From: Trichaptum fuscoviolaceum
Lineage: Eukaryota; Basidiomycota; Agaricomycetes; Hymenochaetales; Trichaptaceae
Assembly: GCA_910574455.1 (NCBI GenBank)
Contig: CAJSYZ010000004.1
Coordinates: 3,544,599-3,608,598, forward strand
Reading direction: 5' to 3'
DNA: 64,000 nucleotides
The position numbers and the translations under genes were made by a program. Shown here one piece after another: positions 55,301 through 63,206 of this stretch. The first letter of the stretch is position 1. Each line of letters starts with the position of its first letter. The notes under the pieces are model-generated. The model was given only the letters and a program-made list of their open reading frames with translations, had not been told where the DNA came from and did no database searches.

Positions 55301-55850
55301 GAATCAGTGTCTTCCTCCCGGAACTCAGGCTGGCTGGACTCATATTCTTCTGCCTTCGCTGTATCGCGCAGTCGGAAAGTCCACAACTCCATGGCAAAAC
55401 CCAGACAATAAGTCCATCGGAACACTGTGGGGGAAAGTATTTGATTCTGTCGAACTTAGTTACGACACACAATTGGCCGACATCTGTTCTTTAGTTGAGT
55501 CATCCCTATTTGTCTTACATCGGCCATACTGAATCAGGTATGATCTATTCTGTAGGCAGCCCAGAGATGCTCTGATAGTTGGCGGAAGAAATTGTTTGAG
55601 AAAGCCGAGCAGTCAATTTCGAGTTTCGTCGGCAACGAGCGTTCTAAGTCAGTGGAGACCGAAGAAATTGTGAAGATGTTGCAGACAATGGTCGACAAGA
55701 AGAAAGCTGAACCATTCCTCTGGGAACGCTGGCATAGTATGGAAAGGGTGTGTGAGATTTCACTCAATGTCACCCTTCGAGTCCGTGCATTGACTATGAA
55801 TGTACACAGAAGCAAGGATTGTTCTGCTCTGACCTCGTAGTCTCAGTGTT
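52319..55850 (+). CDS. Multi-exon coiled-coil protein, function unknown
   Basis: Exons 52319-52805, 52862-52924 and 52991-53312 join in frame. The start MLTQRQTRAKNSDQHPGAVV leads into a ~120-residue Lys/Glu/Arg-rich coiled coil (REKEEKEKQKEERAALREAA). After that come many short exons, about 30-70 nt each, separated by ~50-90-bp introns between 53660 and 55080. Several carry basic Ser-rich peptides (KLKKRKLSRDTLSELQ, NNKKRKSPPDSNSHIDV). The last exons read FEKAEQSISSFVGNERSKSV and KKKAEPFLWERWHSMERV. Borders after 53312 are uncertain. Agaricomycete genomes contain many orphan genes with this TQR...RAKN..QHPG start, often near transposons. It may be a second gene of the Plavaka neighbourhood, but that is inference. 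Confidence 0.5.
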
Positions 55851-55853
55851 GTC

Positions 55854-56616
55854 TGTTACGTTCACGGCTTCGGAAGACTTATCACGGAAATGATAAGTGA
55901 CAAAAGCATTGTTTGTGAACAAACAAGTGGTGAGATAAGAGTGGGCGCTTTAACGAGGCTCTCTTAAGCTCGGAAGTCGTGGGTGAACAGAGTCTTTGGC
56001 ACGATGGTGTGAAAGACTATAGGAGGATTGACTTAAGTGTCATCCGAAGGCCTATGTACAGGGGTTTATATACTACAGAGGAGAGAAACATAAATAGAAC
56101 GTGCTTCTGGGGCTAGCTGGGGCTAACTGGGGCTAACTGGGGCTAACTGGGGCTAACTGGGGCTAACTGGGGCTAACTAGGGCTAACTGTGAGACAGGGG
56201 AAATGGGGCTAACTGGGGCTACGTAGGGCTAACTGGGGCTATGGTAAAGCGAAGGGGCAATGTAAACAAAGAGGCAGTAAAAAGGGGGCTACCTGGGGCA
56301 CCGAAGGTTAAAGGTAAAAAGGTTAAATGGTAAAGTCGGAGTGCAAAGGTAAGATATAACCAAATCGGGTCGCGTGAGGTAAACAAAGGTAAATAAGGGT
56401 CCGCATGCTTGATGCATAACAGTACCCTGTCTCTAAGCTTGAAATTCCGTAGTAGCAAGACATTGCGAATGCGAGAATTTCAAAGACAAATACAATGCTT
56501 ATAGGATCAAGTTAAGATCAATAATGGATGAAGCATGAGAGAGATAGAGATAGAAATCGAATGCTATAGGGTCAAATTAAGACCAATAATAAGAAAGCAA
56601 ACGAATAAGTAGACCA
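55854..56616 (-). repeat. Probable LTR region of Ty3 element 2 (inner border unknown)
   Basis: The stretch begins TGTTACG, the same end motif (inverted TAACA) as the other LTRs in the window. It contains a TATA-like TTTATATACTACAG and includes a 10-bp minisatellite. It lies where the 3' LTR of the minus-strand element should be. I could not find a second LTR copy in the window or a clear polypurine tract, so the inner border is undefined. Confidence 0.4.
56107..56243. repeat. GGGGCTAACT minisatellite
   Basis: About nine copies of the 10-bp unit GGGGCTAACT (with GGGGCTAGCT and AGGGCTAACT variants) run in tandem, interrupted once by GTGAGACAGGGGAAAT. Each unit holds a run of four G. Confidence 0.85.
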
Positions 56617-57504
56617 TCAAGAGAAATGAAAATCGGAAGGTAAGGCTGCTGCGATAGCAAGCCAGTCTATGCCGGGTTGGGGGTCAGGTCGATGGAGTGG
56701 AGGAGAGGGATGTTTGTCCGGTCGAGGTGTGTGTACAACATAAGGGGGTGAAACCGGGGTTGGAGGTTGCTGAGGCTCCGAAGGCTGTTGGGGCGCGTTC
56801 TGAACATCAAACTCGTTCCGTTTTGCTGGATCGAAGATAGGCATGTTCTCTTGATCATGGTAGGCGGTGGGGAACTTGGGTGGGGGTAGAGCAATTGGTG
56901 ATGGGGGAGGGAGGGGTACCGGGTCGACAAATCGAGGAGGTTCTTCAAGGTGTCCATCGTCTAGAGTGTAAGCTAGTAAACGTTCGAATTCATACTCCGT
57001 GAACTCATCAGCCAGTTGTCCCATCATCACTTGATTCAGTCGACGAATGATTACTTGAACAAAGCGAAAGTTGAATCGCTTATGTCCGCCGCGATGCTGG
57101 TCAATGTAGTCTTGCAATTGGGCGAGTAGTTCATGCATGACGTTGAGAGTGTAGACTGAGTGGTGAAAGGGGCGCTGAGTCGAGTCAAGGACATATGGAA
57201 GAAGTCCACTGTGGAGGAGTGTGGCCGAGTACTGTTGATGAGTGGGTTCCGTGAGGGTAAACGCCTGATTGGGGAGGAGTGATTCGGTTGGACAACGAGG
57301 AGGAGGAGGACTATTCTCCTTCGTGAGGGTTCCGCGCCGGGTTCGGATGGGCGGCATGGTGAAGGGGACAGTACAAGCAGCACTCACAAGTACAGAAGGG
57401 GTCTCCTGGGTAGGGTGCAAAGTGAGCGTGCAAAGATCCCTTGTGGCGAATTCTCCGGGTGATGTAGGGCGTGTACGGAAGGTCGAGGACGATTTTGAGA
57501 CCAA
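56617..57504 (-). CDS. Env-position ORF 4 of Ty3 element 2, proline-rich
   Basis: The frame spans up to 295 residues; a likely start is the Met at about 57358 (MPPIRTRRGTLTKEN). The first half looks globular: SVYTLNVMHELLAQLQDYID and RRLNQVMMGQLADEFTEYEF. The second half is strongly Pro-rich (PLPPPSPIALPPPKFPTAYH). No retroviral domain, signal peptide or membrane helix is visible. It lies downstream of pol in the element's direction. I do not recognise it; it may be an accessory structural protein. Confidence 0.5.
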   Translation of the reverse strand: MVSKSSSTFRTRPTSPGEFATRDLCTLTLHPTQETPSVLVSAACTVPFTMPPIRTRRGTLTKENSPPPPRCPTESLLPNQAFTLTEPTHQQYSATLLHSGLLPYVLDSTQRPFHHSVYTLNVMHELLAQLQDYIDQHRGGHKRFNFRFVQVIIRRLNQVMMGQLADEFTEYEFERLLAYTLDDGHLEEPPRFVDPVPLPPPSPIALPPPKFPTAYHDQENMPIFDPAKRNEFDVQNAPQQPSEPQQPPTPVSPPYVVHTPRPDKHPSPPLHRPDPQPGIDWLAIAAALPSDFHFS

Positions 57505-58462
57505 GTAGAAGAGGGGGGGCGTGCTCTGGGTTGAAGAAGGTGTGCCTAAGCACTAGCTTCACGAGTTCCGGGAATGGTGAGCAACGTCGAAGTCGTTCAA
57601 CGTTGACGTGAGGGGTGAGCTTCGGATCAAACAGATAGTGTTGTACCAAATCAACAGGACCAAGAGGGCCGTACTGGGGGTGAGTGGGGCGTGGGCTTGG
57701 TGGAGGTGAGGGGTACTGGAGGGGTCCGGTGACAGTGTTATGTCGGAGGAGGTAAGTGGTGGGCCAGTCGTCGGCGTTCCAACCGGGTTCGTCGGCCGGG
57801 AGGGACCAAAGATTGGAACCAAATTCCGAGTCGGCTGGTCCAGGCTGGAGTTCTTCTTCTTCTTCTTCATCAAGGAAATCAAATTTTAAGGGGGAGGGAT
57901 AGAAAAAGGGGGCAGTGGCTGCAAGACGTTGTTCAGGTGTTTCAGAAGGCGGTAGTTGATATGTCGGAATGGGAGTGTTAAAATTGAAAGGCATAGAAGG
58001 TAACGGAATAGTTCTGGGTCTGGGGGTAGGTGGGGAATTAAACGAGGTCTGTGTGGTCGAGGTGGGACTTTTGTAAAAATATGGGAAATACGGATGCAAA
58101 CGAAAATCGGGGGTTACTGTCGGCGTCGTCGCAGTCGGTTGAGGAAGAGGAGGAGGAGGAGGGTGAGTCGGAGTTGGTGGAGGCGTTGACAAGTGTGTCG
58201 TCGCTGTAATTCGTAGTGGTGAAGGTAAAGGGGGTGCTGGTTGCCAGAGGGGGGGAGAAGATGTCCCGGGGGTTGACTGTCGTTGGGATGGGGCTAGGAT
58301 TTGGAGAAAAGGGTTCGAGGTCTGGCAGGGAGTCAATAGGACTGGGTGTCGGAGGTGGTGGAGTCTGCTGGGAGTCCAGGGGGGTGCTAGAGGTGAGAGG
58401 TTGCTCTTGCTTGTGGTCACGAAGTTTTTCGATGGTGATTTTATAGAACTCGAGGAGTGCAT
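57311..58462 (-). CDS. Env-position ORF 3 of Ty3 element 2
   Basis: A frame of up to 383 residues overlaps both neighbouring ORFs in other frames. It has Pro/Thr-rich stretches, an acidic patch (FDFLDEEEEEELQPG) and a compact C-terminus with regular hydrophobic spacing and clustered cysteines (LLLGLKIVLDLPYTPYITRR, then CTCECCLYC). The Cys cluster may bind zinc. The overlap of 150-400 nt with its neighbours suggests either one ancestral gene broken by frameshifts or several translated frames. Confidence 0.45.
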   Translation of the reverse strand: MHSSSSIKSPSKNFVTTSKSNLSPLAPPWTPSRLHHLRHPVLLTPCQTSNPFLQILAPSQRQSTPGTSSPPLWQPAPPLPSPLRITATTHLSTPPPTPTHPPPPPLPQPTATTPTVTPDFRLHPYFPYFYKSPTSTTQTSFNSPPTPRPRTIPLPSMPFNFNTPIPTYQLPPSETPEQRLAATAPFFYPSPLKFDFLDEEEEEELQPGPADSEFGSNLWSLPADEPGWNADDWPTTYLLRHNTVTGPLQYPSPPPSPRPTHPQYGPLGPVDLVQHYLFDPKLTPHVNVERLRRCSPFPELVKLVLRHTFFNPEHAPPLLLGLKIVLDLPYTPYITRRIRHKGSLHAHFAPYPGDPFCTCECCLYCPLHHAAHPNPARNPHEGE

Positions 58463-58733
58463 ACAGCTGGAGTGCGTATCTCACTTTGGTCGGACCAGGG
58501 GCGTTTCGGATGCGGTTATTGATGTCTGGGATGAGTATGTCCAATGGTTCCTTATCAGGATGATCGTCCTTAAACACAAAATAGAACAGATGAGAATTGA
58601 GAATAATCTGTTCGTCATGCGATGACTGATTCGCTATCACTTGGAGTTCCGTCAGCTGGCATTCCACTAAGCTGGAAATGAGAGGTGGGATCGACTCCTG
58701 TGATGAAGAACTCATTATTCGGCCCGAGGCCAA
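58038..58733 (-). CDS. Env-position ORF 2 of Ty3 element 2
   Basis: Up to 231 residues, starting MASGRIMSSSSQESIPPLIS. The first ~110 residues look folded and helical (FKDDHPDKEPLDILIPDINN, YALQLYALLEFYKITIEKLR). The rest is Pro/Ser/Thr-rich with a Ser run. It could be the N-terminal part of the same product as ORF 3. No known domain. Confidence 0.45.
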   Translation of the reverse strand: MASGRIMSSSSQESIPPLISSLVECQLTELQVIANQSSHDEQIILNSHLFYFVFKDDHPDKEPLDILIPDINNRIRNAPGPTKVRYALQLYALLEFYKITIEKLRDHKQEQPLTSSTPLDSQQTPPPPTPSPIDSLPDLEPFSPNPSPIPTTVNPRDIFSPPLATSTPFTFTTTNYSDDTLVNASTNSDSPSSSSSSSTDCDDADSNPRFSFASVFPIFLQKSHLDHTDLV

Positions 58734-58965
58734 CGTAAATATGAGTGCTTCGTCCTAGATAGTGTAGTTCTAGATTGTGTATCCAGAAGGTGGTGGGTCG
58801 GCGTTCTGGGAAGATGTACCAGATGAGAAAGAGATGGAAGAGTCGGAAAGAGGTGCGTGTGATGATAGGGTGGATTTGTAAATGGGCTATCCAGATAAGA
58901 AGTCGGATAATGTCATAGAAGGTGTGCATGAGAATGGGGAGAGGGTGGGGTGGCTTCTGGTGCAT
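58615..58965 (-). CDS. Env-position ORF 1 of Ty3 element 2, hydrophobic
   Basis: A 116-residue frame with a strongly hydrophobic and aromatic first half (TFYDIIRLLIWIAHLQIHPI, FRLFHLFLIWYIF) that could form two membrane helices, followed by a soluble tail. It is the first ORF after pol in this direction and overlaps ORF 2 by 119 nt. A hydrophobic product in this position is suggestive, but I see no envelope-like cleavage site or fusion motif. Confidence 0.35.
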   Translation of the reverse strand: MHQKPPHPLPILMHTFYDIIRLLIWIAHLQIHPIITRTSFRLFHLFLIWYIFPERRPTTFWIHNLELHYLGRSTHIYVGLGPNNEFFITGVDPTSHFQLSGMPADGTPSDSESVIA

Positions 58966-59134
58966 TTATACGAAGTTTCTAGTTGATCATGTGGTCGTTG
59001 AATCAGTAGAAAGCTTCTGGGGCACAGTGGGGCATGTTGGTTCTTCGATATCAAACTTCGGGGGCAAGAAGTCTTGTTATCTAGCCGCAGTGAGGCAAGA
59101 AGTCTGAGGAGGGGGCTAAGAAGTTGTGCTTGTA

Positions 59135-59232
59135 GGTCCAAGGTGTCCAAATCGGGTTACGTGTGGCGCAAGTTTTGCCTAATCGGGTTACGTGTGGCGC
59201 ATTGTGTGTCCAATTTGTCCAAATCGGGCTAC
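59135..59232. repeat. Short direct repeats after pol
   Basis: Three partial copies of AATCGGGTTACGTGTGGCGC / AATCGGGCTAC occur just downstream of the pol stop. They mark the transition from pol to the accessory block. Confidence 0.65.
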
Positions 59233-62200
59233 TTCAGCTTGTGCAACTCCTTGTATGCTGATAGAAGTTCTTCTGAATGCTTTAGTGCGTCTTCTGAGGC
59301 CCATGTGTTGTTGCTAGTCGGGTATCCTAACCATTTGATAAGGTACTTCCTTCGATTTGGGGCTCCTTTGTGCTGTAGAATTGCTTCTACTTCGAATTCT
59401 TCTTCTCCATCGATAAGGTCAGGTGGAGGTTTTGAATAGGCTGGCCCATGTTCTACTGTCTCGGTGTTGGGAGTTAGAAGGGAGGCGTGGAATACAGGGT
59501 GAATCTTCCAAGTTCTAGGCAGTTCGAGCTCATAGACATTATCCCTGAGTTTTCGCTTGATAACGAAGGGACCTTCGCGTTTTGATTGAAACTTTGAGGG
59601 TAGTCCAGTTCTTCGGAGGTTCCTTGCTTCTAACCATACAGATTGTCCAATGTATAGAGGCTTGAATTGGGTAGATTGAGCTTCGCGCTGATATTCCTGT
59701 GCGAGAGTTAGAGCTGCTTCTGCGTCATTTCGGAGTTCTAGTATCTTTGATAGTCGATTCTTGAGAGTCGGAATGTTGCTATCAAGTTCCGATTTTTCCG
59801 AGGGGAATGATGTTGGATCATATCCCATTAGTAGTCGAAAGGGGGTCTGTTCCGTGGTTGAATGTTTCCGATTGTTGTGTGTGAATTCCATGAGGGGAAT
59901 GTATTTGCTCCAGAGGTGGGGGTGATTTGCTGCATAGATCCTGAAGTATGCTTCAATCTCCTGATTGCTGCGCTCTGCTTGTCCATCAGTCTGTGGGTGA
60001 TATGCTGTAGACATTGCTTGCTTGATGTGAAGCAATTGGCATAGCTGTCTGAACACCATAGATGCAAACTGTGGTCCTCGATCCGAGATTATTTTCCTTG
60101 GTAATCCGAATCGTCTGTACACATTGTCGAAGTACAGTTGTGCAGTGTCTAATGCAGTGATTGTCTTGGTGCATGGAGTGAGTACAATTGCCTTGGTGCA
60201 GTCATGATCCACGATAACACATATGCTGTCGAATCCATCAGATTCTGGGAGGTCTGTGATGAAATCAATGTTGACAGTTGCAAACGGGTAAGTGTCTTTA
60301 TCTGCGATGATCGGGTTGAGTGGAGGTACAAGAGGATGGTGGTTGATCTTCATCTGTTGACAGATAGCACATCCTTGGATGTATTTCGTCACGAACTGTT
60401 GCATTCTTGGCCAGTAATATGTTCGTCGAATTTGTTCCATTGTATTCGCTACTCCAGGGTGGTTTCGAGTCGGTAAGTCATGATATAGTCGTAGGAGGTT
60501 GCGCATGATTTCCGTGTTCCTTGGCACATAGATCTTGTTCCTGAAGTGTACCAATTGATCCTTGATTGTGAAGTCGGTCATTTTGGGTTTGGTGAGTGGT
60601 AATTCTTTCTGTAGAAGGCTCATTGCTTCCTGAATATCTCCAGTTTCTTTGCGTATTTGGAGGTGAAGGTCATCGACATCAATGATGTTCCTGTCATCTT
60701 CTTCGGCTTCTTCAATTCGGGTGGCTAGGAGTTCCATTTCTTTGAGAAAAACTTTCCCTGGTAGAAGTGTAACTTCGTTGCTAAGTTCTCCTTCCGTTTT
60801 AAAATGGTCCGCACGTCGGGATAGGGCATCAGATTGGATCATGTGTTTTCCTGGTATGGCTTGTATCTTGTAATTGTATCTTGAGAGTTCATTCTGCCAT
60901 CGAGCTTGTCGAGGGGTCAAGCGTTGGGGTTGTCTCCAATAAGTCAGATTCTTGTGGTCGCAATGAATCGTAACTGTATGCGGGCTTCCAAGTAGATAGT
61001 GTCTCCACATTTGGAGTGCTCGGATAATAGCAAATAATTCTCTGTCATATATTTGCCAGTTGCGTTGCGTTGGGTTGAGAGCTTGAGAAATATAACCTAT
61101 GGGTTTGAGTTGACCGTTTTCGTCATGTTGGCGTAGTGCTGCGCCGGTAGCTACGGCTGAGGCGTCCGTTTCAAGATAGAATGGTTTGTGTGGGTCGGGT
61201 TGCATAAGGAGGGGTTCCTTCGAAAAGAGTTCCTTGAGTGTCTGAAAAGCTTTTTCACATTTGTCTGTCCAGACAAAAGGTGTGTCCTTCCGTTTAAGTT
61301 GATCGAGTGGTCGGCATATAGTTGCATAGTTCGGGATGAATCTGCGATAGAAGTTGGTAAAACCTGTGAATGATCTAACGTCTTTGAGACATTTCGGAGT
61401 GGTCCAGTCAAGTATTCCTTGTATCTTGGAGGGGTCTGTCTTGATCTTTGATTCCGAAATAATGTAACCAAGAAATGGTACTTCGAGTTGGTGAAATCGG
61501 CATTTCGCTGGTTTGACGTAGAGTTTATTGTCCTTTAGGATTTGAAAAACTTCTTTGGTATTTTCCATGAGCTGCTTGAGAGTCGGGGCATGAATGAGTA
61601 GGTCGTCCATGTAAACAATGACTTTGTTCTGGCGTATTTGCTCTGCTAGAATGTCATTCATGAAGCGTTGAAAAACCGCAGGTGAGTTGCATAAACCGAA
61701 AAACATAACGGTTGGTTGATAGAGTTTCCTGTTGCATACAAAGGCTGCTTTCCATTGATCAGATTCCTTGATGCGAATGTTGTGATAACCTTGTCGGATA
61801 TCGAGGGTAGTGAAGTATTTGGATCCTCGGAGTTGATCGAGTAGTTGCTGCGAGTTTGGCATAGGATATGCATCTTTGACTGTATGCGAGTTGAGATATC
61901 TGTAGTCCTGTACTGGTCGAAGTGTTCCATCTTTCTTATCAATAAAGAAGAAAGGTGATGCCATTGGGGAGTTTGATTCCTTGATAAATCCTTTGTTGAG
62001 CAAGTCATCAATTAACGTAGTGAGAATCGGTTGTTGATGGTATGGGACCGGGTACGGTTTGTGAATTTTCGGCACAAAACTTGGTAATGTTTTGATCTCC
62101 ATATCATAGGGTCGGGCAGGGGGGTAGGTTTGGATTTCATTCTCTGAGAAGATGTCCGCATATTCCAAATATTCGTCTGGAATATTAAGTTTCTCCTTTG

Positions 62201-62663
62201 GCTTTTGGTTTTGCTGTTCGAGTTGAGTAGAGACCGTGATCTTGTTGATAGTGATCGTGTCATCATTCCAGTTAATCTGGGGCTTTGCCTGTTTGAACCA
62301 AGGTAGTCCTAGAATAACATCGTCGCTTGGAATGTGTGTCCGATAAAAGATTGTTGAGGTTGAATGAGGGTGGGTGAGATTCAATCGAATCCGTTCTGAA
62401 ACTGTTCCGTTCTTGTTCAGAGTTCCATCGGCATTGCTAACTTGTAAAGCTTTATCAAGTTTATGCATTTTGATGTTGAGCTTATCAACTAGATCCGAGT
62501 TGATAAAGTTCAGTTGTGCTCCGGTGTCAAGAAGGGCATTGATAGCGATGAGGTGTCCGTTAACGAGTAATTTGACCGGGATTCGAAATGATGAGATGTT
62601 GCCATTTAGAACAACAGTGTTGAGTTGAACCGGGTTAACCAACTCTGAGCTGTTCAAAAATTT
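59229..62663 (-). CDS. pol: Pol of Ty3/gypsy element 2 (chromovirus), intact frame
   Basis: One uninterrupted frame of about 1142 residues. Domains in order: protease (ALLDTGAQLNFINSD), reverse transcriptase with VYMDDLLIHA, RNase H (LETDASAVATGAAL), integrase zinc finger (H-H-C-C in YHDLPTRNHPG...CAICQQMK), the DDE core (NIDFITDLPES, KIISDRGPQF and Glu near TDGQAERSNQEIE) and a chromodomain (FEVEAILQHKG...YLIKWLGYPTSNNTW). It has only moderate similarity to element 1, so it is a separate family. Pol has no proper ATG at its start and follows gag in the -1 frame through a slippery site. No inactivating change is visible in this frame. Confidence 0.93.
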   Translation of the reverse strand, partial: KFLNSSELVNPVQLNTVVLNGNISSFRIPVKLLVNGHLIAINALLDTGAQLNFINSDLVDKLNIKMHKLDKALQVSNADGTLNKNGTVSERIRLNLTHPHSTSTIFYRTHIPSDDVILGLPWFKQAKPQINWNDDTITINKITVSTQLEQQNQKPKEKLNIPDEYLEYADIFSENEIQTYPPARPYDMEIKTLPSFVPKIHKPYPVPYHQQPILTTLIDDLLNKGFIKESNSPMASPFFFIDKKDGTLRPVQDYRYLNSHTVKDAYPMPNSQQLLDQLRGSKYFTTLDIRQGYHNIRIKESDQWKAAFVCNRKLYQPTVMFFGLCNSPAVFQRFMNDILAEQIRQNKVIVYMDDLLIHAPTLKQLMENTKEVFQILKDNKLYVKPAKCRFHQLEVPFLGYIISESKIKTDPSKIQGILDWTTPKCLKDVRSFTGFTNFYRRFIPNYATICRPLDQLKRKDTPFVWTDKCEKAFQTLKELFSKEPLLMQPDPHKPFYLETDASAVATGAALRQHDENGQLKPIGYISQALNPTQRNWQIYDRELFAIIRALQMWRHYLLGSPHTVTIHCDHKNLTYWRQPQRLTPRQARWQNELSRYNYKIQAIPGKHMIQSDALSRRADHFKTEGELSNEVTLLPGKVFLKEMELLATRIEEAEEDDRNIIDVDDLHLQIRKETGDIQEAMSLLQKELPLTKPKMTDFTIKDQLVHFRNKIYVPRNTEIMRNLLRLYHDLPTRNHPGVANTMEQIRRTYYWPRMQQFVTKYIQGCAICQQMKINHHPLVPPLNPIIADKDTYPFATVNIDFITDLPESDGFDSICVIVDHDCTKAIVLTPCTKTITALDTAQLYFDNVYRRFGLPRKIISDRGPQFASMVFRQLCQLLHIKQAMSTAYHPQTDGQAERSNQEIEAYFRIYAANHPHLWSKYIPLMEFTHNNRKHSTTEQTPFRLLMGYDPTSFPSEKSELDSNIPTLKNRLSKILELRNDAEAALTLAQEYQREAQSTQFKPLYIGQSVWLEARNLRRTGLPSKFQSKREGPFVIKRKLRDNVYELELPRTWKIHPVFHASLLTPNTETVEHGPAYSKPPPDLIDGEEEFEVEAILQHKGAPNRRKYLIKWLGYPTSNNTWASEDALKHSEELLSAYKELHKLK

Positions 62664-63206
62664 GCAGCATCATAGTTGCCATATTCATCAAAATCTTCAT
62701 TGTCGAGTTCGTCCAAAGTGTTGAATAGTTCCTCTCGAGACTGATCATCAAGACTGGTAATAATCTCGTTGATTTGATATGCCTTGTCTTCCAGGGTGTC
62801 CGTTTCATCATAGTCATCGTCATCCACTTCCATTGCATTGATTCGGGGCTTGAATCTGTGTTTAGCACCTGGGAAGCGTCCTTGGGGTTTTCCTCTAGGT
62901 TTGAAAGAGTTCCTAGGACGGGATGGGCGTTTGGGACATTTGTTCGCCATATGACCGGGTTTTTCGCAATAGAAACAAAGACCTTTGTCTCTAGCTTCCT
63001 TCTGCTTCTCTGGGGTGAGCTTGTTGAAATACATAGCATTGATATTGAATTCTTCCATCTTGTCTTCGAGTGAAGGTTCCGATTCCGGTTCCGGGTCGGA
63101 GTCAACTTCCATTTCATGAATTCGATATCTGCGGTTGAATCGGCGTTTCGGATAGCTGTACTTTTTCCTAAAGAATTGTGAAGGTTTCTGTTGATGAGGG
63201 GGATTC
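62654..63206 (-). pseudogene. gag: Gag C-terminal part of Ty3 element 2, cut by an LTR
   Basis: The open frame ends with TGA at 62656-62654 and includes a CCHC zinc knuckle (CFYCEKPGHMANKC), a basic linker (RPRNSFKPRGKPQGRF) and an acidic tail (EVDDDDYDETDTLEDKA). Upstream the frame continues to 63206, where an LTR of another element begins, so the N-terminal capsid part is absent from the window. Element 2 is therefore split here. Confidence 0.85.
62657..62663 (-). promoter_or_regulatory. -1 ribosomal frameshift heptamer A AAT TTT
   Basis: On the minus strand the end of gag reads GCA AAT TTT TGA. The heptamer A AAT TTT fits the X XXY YYZ rule and sits directly before the gag stop; slipping back one base continues as TTG AAC AGC into pol. 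Position, frame and sequence all fit programmed frameshifting. Confidence 0.75.

Noticed and set aside
58615..58965. True retroviral envelope glycoprotein
   Set aside because: No signal peptide, furin-type site or glycosylated ectodomain pattern can be seen; only position and hydrophobicity suggest it.
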